A stretch of DNA of 64,000 bases from Comamonadaceae bacterium (GTDB lineage Bacteria; Pseudomonadota; Gammaproteobacteria; Burkholderiales; Burkholderiaceae_C), in contig JAAFIW010000019.1 in NCBI GenBank assembly GCA_013297875.1, positions 1-64,000 on the forward strand. The letters are read 5' to 3'. The position numbers and the translations under genes are program-made. The notes below the pieces were generated by a model. It was not told the DNA's origin. It did not search any database and worked only from the letters and a program-made list of their open reading frames with translations. Shown piece after piece: positions 52,564 through 62,313 of this stretch (positions are counted from its first letter, which is position 1; the number at the start of each line of letters is the position of its first letter).

Positions 52564-53414
52564 ACCTTTGCGGATTCGACATCGGACTAGATCGTCCCTT
52601 CTTCCTGATCGCGGGCCCCTGCGTGGTGGAGTCCGAGCAATTGCAGATGGACACCGCCGGCACGCTCAAGGAGATCACGTCTTCGCTCGGTATTCCCTTC
52701 ATCTTCAAAAGCAGCTACGACAAAGCCAACCGCTCGTCGGGCACCAGCTTTCGCGGGCCTGGCATGCAGCGCGGCCTGGAGATACTGGCCAAGGTCAAGA
52801 AAGACCTTCACCTGCCCATCCTCACCGACGTCCACACCGAAGCGCACATCGCCGAAGTGGCAACAGTGGTGGACGTGCTGCAAACCCCTGCCTTCCTGTG
52901 CCGCCAGACCGATTTCATCCACGCCGTGGCGCAAAGCGGCCTGCCGGTGAACATCAAAAAGGGCCAGTTTCTGGCCCCGTGGGACATGAAAAACGTGATC
53001 GACAAAGCCCGTGTCGCCGCGCGTGAAATAGGCTTGAGCGAAGACCGCTTCATGGCCTGCGAACGTGGCGTGAGCTTTGGCTACAACAACCTGGTGGCCG
53101 ACATGACCAGTCTGGCCGAGATGCGCCATACCGGCGCGCCGGTGGTGTTTGACGTGACCCACTCGGTGCAAAAGCCCGGCGGGCAAGGCACCAGCAGCGG
53201 CGGTGCGCGCGAGATGGTGCCGGTGCTGGCCCGCGCCGCGGTGGGTGTGGGCGTAGCCGGCCTGTTCATGGAAACCCACCCGGACCCGGCTAAAGCCCTG
53301 AGCGACGGGCCTAACGCCGTGCCGCTCAGGCACATGAAAACCCTGCTCGAAACCCTGCTGGCGCTGGATGAAGTGACCAAGCGCAACGGCTACCTGGAGA
53401 ACAACTTTGCCTAA
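52560..53414 (+). CDS. kdsA: 3-deoxy-8-phosphooctulonate (KDO-8-P) synthase
   Basis: A 284-residue DAHP-synthase-type TIM barrel: [37 protein letters not shown] and [12 protein letters not shown]. It makes KDO-8-P for lipopolysaccharide. The ATG at 52560 overlaps the upstream TGA; the stop overlaps the next gene's TTG start. Confidence 0.97.
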   Translation: MNLCGFDIGLDRPFFLIAGPCVVESEQLQMDTAGTLKEITSSLGIPFIFKSSYDKANRSSGTSFRGPGMQRGLEILAKVKKDLHLPILTDVHTEAHIAEVATVVDVLQTPAFLCRQTDFIHAVAQSGLPVNIKKGQFLAPWDMKNVIDKARVAAREIGLSEDRFMACERGVSFGYNNLVADMTSLAEMRHTGAPVVFDVTHSVQKPGGQGTSSGGAREMVPVLARAAVGVGVAGLFMETHPDPAKALSDGPNAVPLRHMKTLLETLLALDEVTKRNGYLENNFA

Positions 53415-53697
53415 TGCTTTCATTATTGCCAACGTCACAGTTACGAACCCCGAACAATACGAGCAGTACAAAAAACTCTCTACGATTGCGATGCAGGCAC
53501 ACGGCGCTGAAGTGTGCGTGCGCGGCGGCGCGGTGCAGGTACTGGAAGGCGACTGGTCGCCCAGCCGCCTGGTAATGTTGAAATTTCTTTCTATGAGTCA
53601 GGCACAGGCTTTTTATGACAGCGTGGAATACCAAGCCGCAAAAGACGCGCGCCAAGGCGCAGCCGTGATGCGCATGGTGCTGGTTGAGGGCACTTGA
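53407..53697 (+). CDS. DUF1330 family protein
   Basis: The 96-residue protein is a dimeric alpha-beta-barrel-like DUF1330 member ([20 protein letters not shown] and [18 protein letters not shown]). It must start at the TTG at 53407 because the conserved N-terminus begins there; the start overlaps the kdsA stop. Function unknown. The kdsA-DUF1330-eno order is normal for the order. Confidence 0.88.
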   Translation: MPNAFIIANVTVTNPEQYEQYKKLSTIAMQAHGAEVCVRGGAVQVLEGDWSPSRLVMLKFLSMSQAQAFYDSVEYQAAKDARQGAAVMRMVLVEGT

Positions 53698-53713
53698 AAT
53701 TGTTGTCCGGACG

Positions 53714-55255
53714 ATGCGAGCCACGTTAAAAGCCTTGATGCCATCACGCTCCCTGTTCCAACCGCATGCTGGCACCGATGGCCTGCACACCAGACAACTG
53801 CCCTACTACCACCTGGCAATGGCGGTGGTTTTGTCGGCTGCGCTGCTGGCAAGCCTTAACTTTCACCACAATATCGAGACCTTTTTTTACGACGCGCGCG
53901 TGTACTGGGTGATGGCGGCGATGCCGACGCACGTCCCCGTGAACGACTTGATTCGAGGCTACTTTTTTCCCTGGTTCATGCGCCAGGTTTCCCTCGTGTT
54001 TTACGGACTGGGATTCAGCCCGCTGGATTCACTCAAACTGTATTTTTCGCTGGTGTATGCCCTGGGCCTGACGGTTTTGTTGCCGCTGACGTACCGTCGG
54101 TTGAAAGGTCAATCTTCCCTAAAAACCCCCATCAACCTGCCGCGCGCTCTGCTACCAACGATTTTGATGCTGATAATTTTTCCAGGGCTGGTGATCTACC
54201 CCTTGAGCGATTTACCTGCGGTGTTGTTGACGTGGCTGGCGATTTACTGGGTGCTGTGCTGCCGCGATCTATCAGACCACCGGTACCTGACCGCTTGCCG
54301 CGTCGCGCTGGCTGTGCTCGCTGGCCTGGCGCTTGGGCTGGCTTACAACACGCGTACCGTTTTTTTGTTTGCCGTCCTGCTCGTGCTGCTAACCGCCTGG
54401 CTGCAGTTTCGGGGCAGACGCCATCATGTTCTGTACATGGTGTTGGGTTTTGCGCTCAGTTGCATTCCTCAGGTCTTGATGAACCGGCATCACCACGGCA
54501 TCACCAGTATCAACCCATCAGCGATCTTCGTCGGCAAATCCTTGTTTGCCCAGCAGCTGACTTGGGGCCTGACGGTTCAGCGCTATGAAACGGCCGTGGC
54601 AAACAAAAGCCAGCCACTGCGCCCCAAGCTGCCGGGCTTGGTGTATGCCGACCCCCAAGGCCAGCAACTCGTTGACAAATTGCTTGCAGCGGTACCCCAT
54701 CAAGCTGGCGGTGGCAACACAGTGACATTAACGGTCAACACCGTCGCTGACTACCTCGTGATCGTTTTGCAACACCCGCTGGAGTTTGCAGCGCTGTACA
54801 CGCGGCACTTGGTTAACGGCCTGAATGTACGCGACGGCATGATGTACATCACCTACGACTCCAGCGAAAACGCAGCCATCGGCTGGCTCAGCATCACCAC
54901 CTTGCTGCTCAGTCTGCTAGCCATGAAAGCCAGCCGCCGCTTGACGGTGGCAGGCCATGTGTCTGGCACTGACCGGGGCAACCCCTGGCTACAGTCCAAT
55001 AGTCTGTACGCGCTGGCATTGATCACACCGTCGCTGATCGCCATTCCAGGCGCAATGGAAACCCGTTTCATGCTCCCGCTGCTGCTGTATGGCTGGGTGG
55101 CGATAGCGGCCAATTGGTCAGGCCCGGCAGTCTGGGCCGAGCTGCGCCAATATCGCTGGCTCTATGCCAGTATCGTGGTTACGGTGTACATCAGTGTATT
55201 TTTCATCATTGAAAATACGGCAGCGAACCTGCAATCCCCATGGCTTCCCATCTAA
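53714..55255 (+). CDS. polytopic membrane protein, possible GT-C-like glycosyltransferase
   Basis: A 513-residue protein with about ten hydrophobic segments and large loops. An early DARVYWVMA sequence (Asp-Ala-Arg after the first membrane segment) resembles the first-loop acidic site of GT-C glycosyltransferases, but no clear family motif was recognised. The ATG at 53714 is preferred to an upstream TTG within the DUF1330 gene. It lies between DUF1330 and eno, where no such gene is usually found, and is 21 bp before eno. Confidence 0.6.
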   Translation: MRATLKALMPSRSLFQPHAGTDGLHTRQLPYYHLAMAVVLSAALLASLNFHHNIETFFYDARVYWVMAAMPTHVPVNDLIRGYFFPWFMRQVSLVFYGLGFSPLDSLKLYFSLVYALGLTVLLPLTYRRLKGQSSLKTPINLPRALLPTILMLIIFPGLVIYPLSDLPAVLLTWLAIYWVLCCRDLSDHRYLTACRVALAVLAGLALGLAYNTRTVFLFAVLLVLLTAWLQFRGRRHHVLYMVLGFALSCIPQVLMNRHHHGITSINPSAIFVGKSLFAQQLTWGLTVQRYETAVANKSQPLRPKLPGLVYADPQGQQLVDKLLAAVPHQAGGGNTVTLTVNTVADYLVIVLQHPLEFAALYTRHLVNGLNVRDGMMYITYDSSENAAIGWLSITTLLLSLLAMKASRRLTVAGHVSGTDRGNPWLQSNSLYALALITPSLIAIPGAMETRFMLPLLLYGWVAIAANWSGPAVWAELRQYRWLYASIVVTVYISVFFIIENTAANLQSPWLPI

Positions 55256-56560
<1,305 letters not shown>

Positions 56561-56570
56561 CCGCTGCGCC

Positions 56571-56846
56571 ATGTCCAGCCGCCTCATCCCGTTCGTACTG
56601 ATCGCCCTGCTGGGCGTGATGCACGCCCAGCTGTGGTTCAGCCGCGGCAGCGTGCCTAACGTGGCAGCCTTGCAGCAAAAACTGGACGCGCAAAAAGCCG
56701 CCAACGCCCAAGCCCAACTGGCCAACGACCGCCTGGCCGCCGAGGTGCGCGACCTGAAAGAAGGCCTGGAAATGGTGGAAGAAAAAGCCCGCATGGAGCT
56801 GGGCATGGTGCGCAAGGGCGAGGTGTATGTGCAGATTGCGAAGTAG
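56571..56846 (+). CDS. ftsB: cell division protein FtsB
   Basis: A 91-residue bitopic protein: one N-terminal membrane helix (LIPFVLIALLGVMHAQLWF), then a coiled coil (LQQKLDAQKAANAQAQLAND) and the conserved ELGMVRKGEVY end. It acts in the FtsQLB divisome complex. Eleven bases after eno, the usual order. Confidence 0.92.
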   Translation: MSSRLIPFVLIALLGVMHAQLWFSRGSVPNVAALQQKLDAQKAANAQAQLANDRLAAEVRDLKEGLEMVEEKARMELGMVRKGEVYVQIAK

Positions 56847-56866
56847 GTCGGGGACAAGGGGGCCAG

Positions 56867-57008
56867 GTCGCGAAAACGCGCGAAAGACGCGAAAGGAAAC
56901 CAAAACTGACGATCTATTCTTGAACACAGGCCAACAACAGAGCCTGCAAAGATTTTGAATTTCTTTCGCGTCCTTCGCGTAATTTTCGCGCCCTTCGCGT
57001 CCTGACCC
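56867..57008. repeat. GCGAAA-rich imperfect inverted repeat
   Basis: GGTCGCGAAAACGCGCGAAA then GACGCGAAAGGAAA (56867-56900) is mirrored by TTTCTTTCGCGTCCTTCGCG then TAATTTTCGCGCCCTTCGCG (56961-57000). It makes up most of the 198-bp ftsB-pnuC gap. It looks like an interspersed element and could end transcripts. Confidence 0.65.
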
Positions 57009-57044
57009 CGCTCCCAGCGACCTTGCGTCCTCTAACTGCCTCCC

Positions 57045-57650
57045 ATGGATAGTCTCTTTTCCACCGCCTTCACCGCCTGGGGTGCCCCCACAACCTGGCT
57101 GGAGCTGATCGCCGTCGTCGTGGCCCTGGCCATGGTCGCCTGCAACATTCGCCAGATTCACTGGGGCTGGCCGCTGGCCATCATCAGCTCGGTGATGTAC
57201 TTCGCCATCTTCTGGCACAGCAAGCTGTATGGCGAAGCGACCTTGCAGGTTTTTTTTGCGGTGGTGGCGCTGTGGGGCTGGTGGCAGTGGCTGCGCGGCG
57301 TGCGGCCCGATGGTTCGGCGCTGAAAGTCAGCACGCTGAACCCATCAGGCACTATAAAAACCATAGCTGCTTCAGCAGTATTCACATGGGCTACCGCCCT
57401 GTTTCTCATCAAATACACCGATTCCGATGTGCCCTGGCTCGACGCCTTCCCCACCGCGCTGAGCGTGGTGGGCCAGTTTCTGCTGGGCCGCAAATTCCTG
57501 GAAAACTGGCTGGTGTGGTTGGTGGTGAACCTGGCCAGCGTAGGCCTGTTTACCTACAAGGGTTTGTGGCTCACCGTCGGGCTGTATGCGGTGTTTGCGG
57601 TCTTGAGCGTATGGGGCTGGGTGCAATGGAAACGAACCCTCCATCATTAG
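57045..57650 (+). CDS. pnuC: nicotinamide riboside/mononucleotide transporter PnuC
   Basis: A 201-residue membrane protein with about seven helices and PnuC motifs: IISSVMYFAIFWHSKLYGEA, LWGWWQWLRG, and VWGWVQWKR at the end. It carries nicotinamide riboside. A palindromic repeat (57349-57386) encodes TIKTIAASAVF in a loop before the middle helix. The next gene, a NadR-type kinase, overlaps its 3' end, so uptake and phosphorylation are coupled. Confidence 0.92.
   Translation: MDSLFSTAFTAWGAPTTWLELIAVVVALAMVACNIRQIHWGWPLAIISSVMYFAIFWHSKLYGEATLQVFFAVVALWGWWQWLRGVRPDGSALKVSTLNPSGTIKTIAASAVFTWATALFLIKYTDSDVPWLDAFPTALSVVGQFLLGRKFLENWLVWLVVNLASVGLFTYKGLWLTVGLYAVFAVLSVWGWVQWKRTLHH
57349..57386 (-). 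repeat. CAAGCAGCTAT repeat inside pnuC
   Basis: CACTATAAAAACCATAGCTG then CTTCAGCAGTATTCACATGG, reverse orientation, read as GTIKTIAASAVFTW. Confidence 0.8.
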
Positions 57651-58417
57651 CGCAAAATTTAGCGCAACAGCCCCTGAAAATTGCGCTGCTCGGAGCGGAG
57701 AGCACCGGCAAAACGCAGCTGTCGCAGGCACTGGCCGACGCGGCCCGCCAGCGCGGCCTTCATGCCCAGGTGGTGCCCGAGGTGCTGCGCCAGTGGTGCG
57801 ACCAGCGCGGCCGCACGCCGCAGGCCCATGAGCAGCAAGCCATTGCCCATGAGCAAGCGCGCTGCGTTGATGCCGCCGCCCAAACGCCGGGCCTGGACTG
57901 GCTGATTGCTGACACCACCGCTCTGACCATCGCCGTGTACAGCGAATTCCTGTTTGCCGACCCCACCCTGCATCCCTTTGCCGCCACCCACCAGCGCCAG
58001 TTTCACATCACCCTGCTCATGGGCCTGGACATGCCCTGGGTAGCCGACGGCCTGCAACGCGACGGCCCGCAAGTACGCGTGCCGGTCGATGGGCTGCTGC
58101 GCCAGGCGCTGGCACGGGCGCAGGTCAGTTACCAGGTGATTTATGGACTGGGCGAGCAGCGTGTGGCGCAAGCGCTAAGAGCGATTGAGGCAGCGCAAGC
58201 GCTACGGGCCATAAACGCAGCGCAAGCGCTACGGGCCATAGACGCAGCACAAGCACAAATAGTCGCTACTGATTCAATAGCTGCTTTAGCAATATCTACA
58301 AGGGCTGTCAGCCCATTTGACTTAAATCGTCACCCTCTGAGCGCGTTGTGTGCCCAGTGTGGCGATGCGGCCTGCGAGCGGCATCTGTTTAGTGCTCTAC
58401 TTGGCCGGGCTTGCTAG
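57626..58417 (+). CDS. NadR-like ribosylnicotinamide kinase (P-loop ATPase)
   Basis: The 263-residue protein has a P-loop (IALLGAESTGKTQL, about residues 19-32) and the NadR kinase-domain pattern (ADTTALTIAVYSEFLF). It lacks the adenylyltransferase domain of full NadR. With PnuC it would phosphorylate imported nicotinamide riboside to NMN. The C-terminal part is disturbed: a 27-bp unit is repeated three times (AQALRAIxA), followed at once by a palindromic repeat (VATDSIAALAIST), then a short cysteine-containing tail. The ATG at 57626 overlaps pnuC. Confidence 0.83.
   Translation: METNPPSLAQNLAQQPLKIALLGAESTGKTQLSQALADAARQRGLHAQVVPEVLRQWCDQRGRTPQAHEQQAIAHEQARCVDAAAQTPGLDWLIADTTALTIAVYSEFLFADPTLHPFAATHQRQFHITLLMGLDMPWVADGLQRDGPQVRVPVDGLLRQALARAQVSYQVIYGLGEQRVAQALRAIEAAQALRAINAAQALRAIDAAQAQIVATDSIAALAISTRAVSPFDLNRHPLSALCAQCGDAACERHLFSALLGRAC
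58166..58246 (+). repeat. 27-bp tandem repeat in the NadR-like gene
   Basis: Three units begin GCGCAAGCGCTA at 58166, 58193 and 58220; units 2 and 3 differ at one base. Each encodes AQALRAI(E/N/D)A. Confidence 0.9.
58263..58302 (-). repeat. CAAGCAGCTAT repeat in the NadR-like gene
   Basis: CGCTACTGATTCAATAGCTG then CTTTAGCAATATCTAC, reverse orientation, immediately after the tandem repeat and in frame (ATDSIAALAIST). Confidence 0.75.
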
Positions 58418-58434
58418 CCCGCGCTGCTAGCTAG

Positions 58435-58740
58435 CTAGACAAGCGCATCGCGAACGACCTCCGGGTGCTTGCGCGCAATGCGAATAAGCGCCTGCGCGGC
58501 CCCCGACGGCGACCTGCGTCCTTGCTCCCACTCTTGAAGCGTTCGTTTCGAGATGCTCAGGGCAGACGCAAACTCCGACTGCGACAAGCCTGTGCCTTGG
58601 CGCGCCTCGACCACTTCGTTGACCGCCACCTCGGTCGCACGAGCGAAGTTGCGCGCCTTCATTTGTCGGACGGACTCTAGGAGCTTGAGGCCGAGCACCT
58701 CTCTATGCGACTGGCCTTTGGTGGGCTTAGGTGTGGTCAT
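58435..58740 (-). CDS. higA: HigA-type antitoxin, XRE helix-turn-helix
   Basis: A 101-residue protein with a C-terminal HTH (GLSQSEFASALSISKRTLQE; WEQGRRSPSGAAQALI). It overlaps the toxin gene by 14 bp and follows it, the toxin-first order of higBA. It would bind and neutralise HigB and repress the operon. The orientation matches the integron cassettes to its right. Confidence 0.85.
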   Translation of the reverse strand: MTTPKPTKGQSHREVLGLKLLESVRQMKARNFARATEVAVNEVVEARQGTGLSQSEFASALSISKRTLQEWEQGRRSPSGAAQALIRIARKHPEVVRDALV

Positions 58741-59047
58741 CTTCGATCTCCTTGCGGATTGCTTTCAGGATATGGCCTGGGATCGTGTCCTTTTCGGCCT
58801 TTGGATACACGAGCAGCATGCACAACTCGCCTGCTTCCAGGCGGCTGAAGTAAATGACACGAACGCCGCCTTGCTTACCCATTCCAGGCCGAGACCACAG
58901 CGCCTTGCGGCAACCGCCGCTCGCAGGAATGACCGAACCAGCTTCAGGTTCACCAGCGATCCAGTCGAAGAACTCAAGTCGTTCCTCGGTTGACCAGATT
59001 CGGGCTGCTTCGGCAACGAAGATCGGCGTTTCGTAGATGGTAAGCAC
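58727..59047 (-). CDS. higB: HigB/RelE-type toxin
   Basis: A 106-residue RelE-superfamily protein: GGCRKALWSRPGMGKQGGVR (basic, RNA-binding face) and GELCMLLVYPKAEKDTI. Such toxins cut mRNA on the ribosome. The start is GTG at 59047. It is read before higA on the same strand. TA pairs are frequent integron cassettes; no intact attC is seen beside this one. Confidence 0.82.
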   Translation of the reverse strand: MLTIYETPIFVAEAARIWSTEERLEFFDWIAGEPEAGSVIPASGGCRKALWSRPGMGKQGGVRVIYFSRLEAGELCMLLVYPKAEKDTIPGHILKAIRKEIEDDHT

Positions 59048-59114
59048 GCGGCGGTGTACGTCAAAGACGTATTACACACAAGTCTGCATCAAGCGGCAAA
59101 CCACTCGCTTGAGG

Positions 59115-59386
59115 GCGCTCGCGCAACTTTGGCTTTCTGCACCCCAACAGCAAGCGGTTGATTGCGCTGTTGAAGTTGCTGGTGTTCAAACCACCCGTGG
59201 GCCCACCGGCCCCGGTTACCACGCCCACCACCCCAAGGCCCCAATGGCTGTGCACTTGTTGCGGCGCGCCTATGGTGATCGTGCGACGAAGGATCTGGCC
59301 ATCAGCATGCGCGCCACCCGCTGCAACGCCTGAAAGCAATCCGGGCACATAGGTCGCCTGCGTCCAAAGCGTCAGTGCTTGCGGGT
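59115..59386 (+). mobile_element. truncated 3' end of the IS91-like element (duplicate)
   Basis: These 272 bases match 61336-61607 with a single difference (T at 59271, C at 61492). They contain the last part of the transposase frame ([20 protein letters not shown]) and the element's terminal sequence ending GCTTGCGGGT. It is a remnant end of a second, deleted copy or a one-ended transposition product. Confidence 0.88.
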
Positions 59387-59430
59387 CTGGTGGCCTGCCG
59401 TTGGCGCTCCGCTTGAGCGAGGGGTTGGAC
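59387..59430 (-). other. possible half attC site
   Basis: On the minus strand it begins GTCCAAC, fitting the attC R'' consensus RYYYAAC, and continues through CGCTCAAGCGGAGCG, a small hairpin. The other half would have been replaced by the IS end at 59386. Confidence 0.4.
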
Positions 59431-59541
59431 GAAGCCGCTACGCGGAGTGATCGCCGCTGCCCGTGAAACGAACTACTGTGCATCTTCACCCCTTCAATTC
59501 TGCTGGGGTGATTTTGCAATATTTCGCGAGGACACGCCGCC

Positions 59542-60455
59542 ATGAATACCGCGCACAAACCCAAGACTGATTTTGATCAGCGCTACCAAACCCACCTCAA
59601 ACACCTCAAGCTCAAGGGCCTGCAACCCAAGACCATCGATGCCTACAGCCGCGCCATCCGGCGCATGGGCGACTACTTTGACCACGACATAGACAACCTG
59701 ACACCAGCCCAACTGACCGACTACTTCAGCGATCTGATTGGCACCCACTCCTGGAGCGCTGTCAAGCTTGATTTGTATGGCTTCAAGTTCTACACCCTGC
59801 ATGTGCTGGGCAAGCCCTGGGCCATGCCCCACTTCATCAAACCGCCCAAGGTTTCCCGCTTACCCGACATCGTCACCATTGAAGAAGCCCAAGCCCTGTT
59901 CTGTGCGACGCGCACCTTAAGCTACCGGGTGTTCTACTTCACCTTGTACAGCCTGGGCTTGCGTTTGAGCGAAGGCTTGGCGCTGAAGGTCGCCGACATC
60001 GACGCCGTACGCCACCGCGTGCATATCCGCGACTCCAAAGGCAACCGTGACCGGTTTGTACCCTTGCCACAGGTCACCCTGAGCGTCTTGCGCCGGTTCT
60101 GGAAGACCCACCACAACCCCCAGCTTTTGTTCCCCAATCGCCATGGCGGCTTGAGTGGGGCCACAAGCGCACTCACACCACTGGACCGCGGTGGTGTGCA
60201 AAAAACGCTGCACCAAGTCGCCCTTGCCTGCGGCCTAAAAAAAAGATCACTCCCCACAGCCTGCGTCATAGCTATGCAACCCATCTGATTGAGTCTGGCG
60301 TTGACCTGCTGGAGGTGCAGAAGATTCTGGGCCACCACAGCATCCTGACCACCGCCCGATACACCCACCTGACCGGCCACACCAACGAGCAGATGGGTGT
60401 GCGCATTGAAGCCCTGATGAGCCGCTTTCATCTGGACTGGGCAGGTGTCAAATGA
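59542..60455 (+). CDS. tyrosine recombinase/integrase of the IS91-like element, requires a -1 frameshift
   Basis: The first frame (59542-60288, 248 aa) has the N-terminal SAM-like domain ([20 protein letters not shown]) and the first catalytic Arg ([19 protein letters not shown]). At CTAAAAAAAAG (60236-60244 region) the frame must slip back by one to read [20 protein letters not shown] and [14 protein letters not shown], which carry the HxxR, His and Tyr catalytic residues. The shifted product has 304 residues and its TGA overlaps the transposase ATG. This could be programmed -1 frameshifting on A8, transcript slippage, or a recent inactivating deletion. Confidence 0.75.
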
Positions 60456-61573
60456 TCACCCTGGCATCGGTCATCGAACGCTTTGAAGCGGACTACCTGG
60501 CGCAATACCGCCGCGCCATCCTGCCCAGTCATCGCCAGGCCCTGGCGGCCATGAAAGGTTGCCGCACCAGCATGGGCTCGGCTATGTTGGCGCAATGCAG
60601 CGTCTGCGATGAACAACGCCTGGTGCCCCATTCTTGCGGTCACCGCAACTGCCCGCATTGCCAGCACTTTGAAAGCCAGCGCTGGATTGAGCGGCAAACC
60701 GCCCGGCTGGTGGCAGGCAGCTACTTCCTGATCACCTTCACCTTGCCCGCTGAACTGCGACACCTGGCCTGGCAGCACCAACGCACGGTGTATGACCAGA
60801 TGATTGCCAGCGCCTGGGAGACACTGCGCACCTTCAGCCACAACCACAAGCAGCTCCAAGGCAGCCCCGGCGCGGTGGCGGTGCTACACACGCATTCGCG
60901 CCAGCTGGCGTTTCACCCGCATGTACATGTGGTGATGCCTGCGGCGGCGCTGGATGCTGACAAAGGGTTGTGGCGTACTTTGCGCAAAAGCACCAAGGGC
61001 AAGGGCTACCTGTTCAACCACAAGGCGCTAGCCAAGGTGTTTCGAGGCAAGCTTCTGGCTGCCTTGGCTCAATTGGGTTTGAAGCTGCCCGCCGATTGCC
61101 CTGAGGAGTGGGTGGTGGACTGCAAGGGGGTTGGCAACGGCCACAAGGCCCTGGTCTATCTGGGGCGCTACCTGTACCGGGGTGTGATTGCCGAGCGCGA
61201 CATCATCAAGTGCGACAACGGCCAGGTCACTTACCGCTATCGCGACAGCAAGACCCAAAAGACAGCGCTGCGCACGGTCAGTGGGGCCAGGTTTCTTTGG
61301 TTGGTGTTGCAGCATGTGCTGCCCAAGGGGTTTCGGCGCTCGCGCAACTTTGGCTTTCTGCACCCCAACAGCAAGCGGTTGATTGCGCTGTTGAAGTTGC
61401 TGGTGTTCAAACCACCCGTGGGCCCACCGGCCCCGGTTACCACGCCCACCACCCCAAGGCCCCAATGGCTGTGCACTTGTTGCGGCGCGCCCATGGTGAT
61501 CGTGCGACGAAGGATCTGGCCATCAGCATGCGCGCCACCCGCTGCAACGCCTGAAAGCAATCCGGGCACATAG
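60452..61573 (+). CDS. IS91 family transposase (HUH rolling-circle type)
   Basis: The 373-residue protein has an N-terminal zinc-binding domain ([20 protein letters not shown]), the HUH motif in HPHVHVVMP (about residues 153-161) and a tyrosine region [11 protein letters not shown], the layout of IS91/IS801 transposases. A second C-rich stretch (LCTCCGAPM) lies near the C-terminus. It starts in an ATGA overlap with the recombinase end. It appears intact. Confidence 0.9.
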   Translation: MITLASVIERFEADYLAQYRRAILPSHRQALAAMKGCRTSMGSAMLAQCSVCDEQRLVPHSCGHRNCPHCQHFESQRWIERQTARLVAGSYFLITFTLPAELRHLAWQHQRTVYDQMIASAWETLRTFSHNHKQLQGSPGAVAVLHTHSRQLAFHPHVHVVMPAAALDADKGLWRTLRKSTKGKGYLFNHKALAKVFRGKLLAALAQLGLKLPADCPEEWVVDCKGVGNGHKALVYLGRYLYRGVIAERDIIKCDNGQVTYRYRDSKTQKTALRTVSGARFLWLVLQHVLPKGFRRSRNFGFLHPNSKRLIALLKLLVFKPPVGPPAPVTTPTTPRPQWLCTCCGAPMVIVRRRIWPSACAPPAATPESNPGT

Positions 61574-61607
61574 GTCGCCTGCGTCCAAAGCGTCAGTGCT
61601 TGCGGGT

Positions 61608-61790
61608 GCTGTGGATGCGTTCGCCCAAAAGCGCTGGTAAGTCAGCGGCGCGGGTAGTAGACATGCGGATATTGGCGCGGGGCCGTTGCAATGACGGCCT
61701 GAAACTACCGCCAATGGGCAATCAGCACCGTTGACAGCGTGCAATTCCAAAAGCTACTTCCAGAGAACTTGGCACCTCAAAACCGGGCTC
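61608..61790. other. remnant of the second integron cassette
   Basis: The 183 bases between the IS91-like end and the attC hold no gene I can support. By position it is the beginning of the cassette that followed the GFA cassette, cut off by the element. Confidence 0.4.
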
Positions 61791-61844
61791 GTCCAACAAC
61801 CGGTTCAGATCGCGGCACGCGCGATCTAACCTTATTCGTTAGGC
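61791..61844 (-). other. integron attC site
   Basis: 54 bases bounded by GTCCAAC (61791-61797) and GTTAGGC (61838-61844), which fit RYYYAAC and GTTRRRY on either strand. Inside, GGTT (61802-61805) plus AGATCGCG (61807-61814) pair with CGCGATCT (61820-61827) and AACC (61828-61831), leaving one extrahelical base at 61806. That is the structural hallmark of attC. It lies eight bases after the stop of the GFA gene. Confidence 0.88.
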
Positions 61845-62313
61845 GGCACGAATCACCGCCCAGGTTGCCACCCCTCGAAGTGAGGTGTAGCCGGAGGGTC
61901 TTGAAGCCAAGGTACATCATGCGCGGACCAGACATGCATGCTTGGCCTTGCTCCGGGGTCATCGTCCAAGGTGGCCACGCGAACGATGACGTGCGGCTGA
62001 CTAGGGCGCTCTGCGACTAAATGGCTACCGCATTGGGAGCAAAAGTGCCGGATCTTTCCCGGTGTTGATTCGTAGTGGGAAAGAAGCTCTTCACCTCGTA
62101 GCCAGCGAAAGTGACTTCTCAAGACACCAGCGCTCGTTGCATACGCTGCAGCGTGTGCCTTGCGGCAGGTAGTGCAATGACAGTGACCGACGGGCATGTC
62201 GAGCTGATCTACCTCGTAACCGACACCGCCGCAAAGACAAGAACCGCGCATGTTTGCCGCCTGACTGTTTTCTGAACCGGCTACCGAGTAGGTGCGAGGC
62301 TAGTGCCGCCTAA
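61797..62313 (-). mobile_element. integron gene cassette carrying a GFA-family gene
   Basis: Cut points G^TTRRRY at the attI-side core (62308-62314) and in the attC (61791-61797) define a 517-bp cassette. Its two ends, GTTAGGCGGCAC at the 5' side and GTGCCGCCTAAC before the attC, are exact 12-base complements, as expected for R'/R'' pairing in the circular cassette. Confidence 0.82.
61853..62251 (-). CDS. GFA family (glutathione-dependent formaldehyde-activating-like) protein
   Basis: A 132-residue zinc-binding protein: MRGSCLCGGVGYEV, GHCHCTTCRKAHAAA and HFCSQCGSHLVAE give the seven-cysteine pattern of the GFA/CENP-V fold. True substrates of most members are unknown. It is the sole gene of the first integron cassette, 57 bp inside the attI boundary, and is oriented away from intI as cassette genes are. 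Confidence 0.9.
   Translation of the reverse strand: MRGSCLCGGVGYEVDQLDMPVGHCHCTTCRKAHAAAYATSAGVLRSHFRWLRGEELLSHYESTPGKIRHFCSQCGSHLVAERPSQPHVIVRVATLDDDPGARPSMHVWSAHDVPWLQDPPATPHFEGWQPGR

Larger units (their letters stand above)
59431..61607 (+). mobile_element. IS91-like element with accessory tyrosine recombinase
   Basis: A tyrosine recombinase gene (59542-60455, frameshifted) overlaps an IS91-type HUH transposase gene (60452-61573). The right end, GCTTGCGGGT at 61607, is fixed by comparison with the duplicate end at 59386. The left end lies somewhere between 59431 and 59541 and cannot be placed; a GAAC, the target type used by IS91 relatives, occurs at 59469-59472. Rolling-circle elements of this kind leave no target duplication. 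Confidence 0.75.

Noticed and set aside
58166-58246. Tandem repeats considered as a CRISPR array
   Set aside because: Three contiguous 27-bp units without spacers inside a coding frame; no cas genes anywhere in the window.
59061-59564. Minus-strand frame through the duplicated IS end (contains SLKRSANGRPP)
   Set aside because: It is a read-through of IS terminal sequence and a half attC; I recall such SLKRSANGRPP strings as translated repeat or attC sequence rather than a protein family.
61523-61750. 75-codon minus-strand frame in the cassette remnant
   Set aside because: Its second half is IS91-like element sequence and the start is TTG without a ribosome site; it may be a truncated cassette gene, but this cannot be supported.
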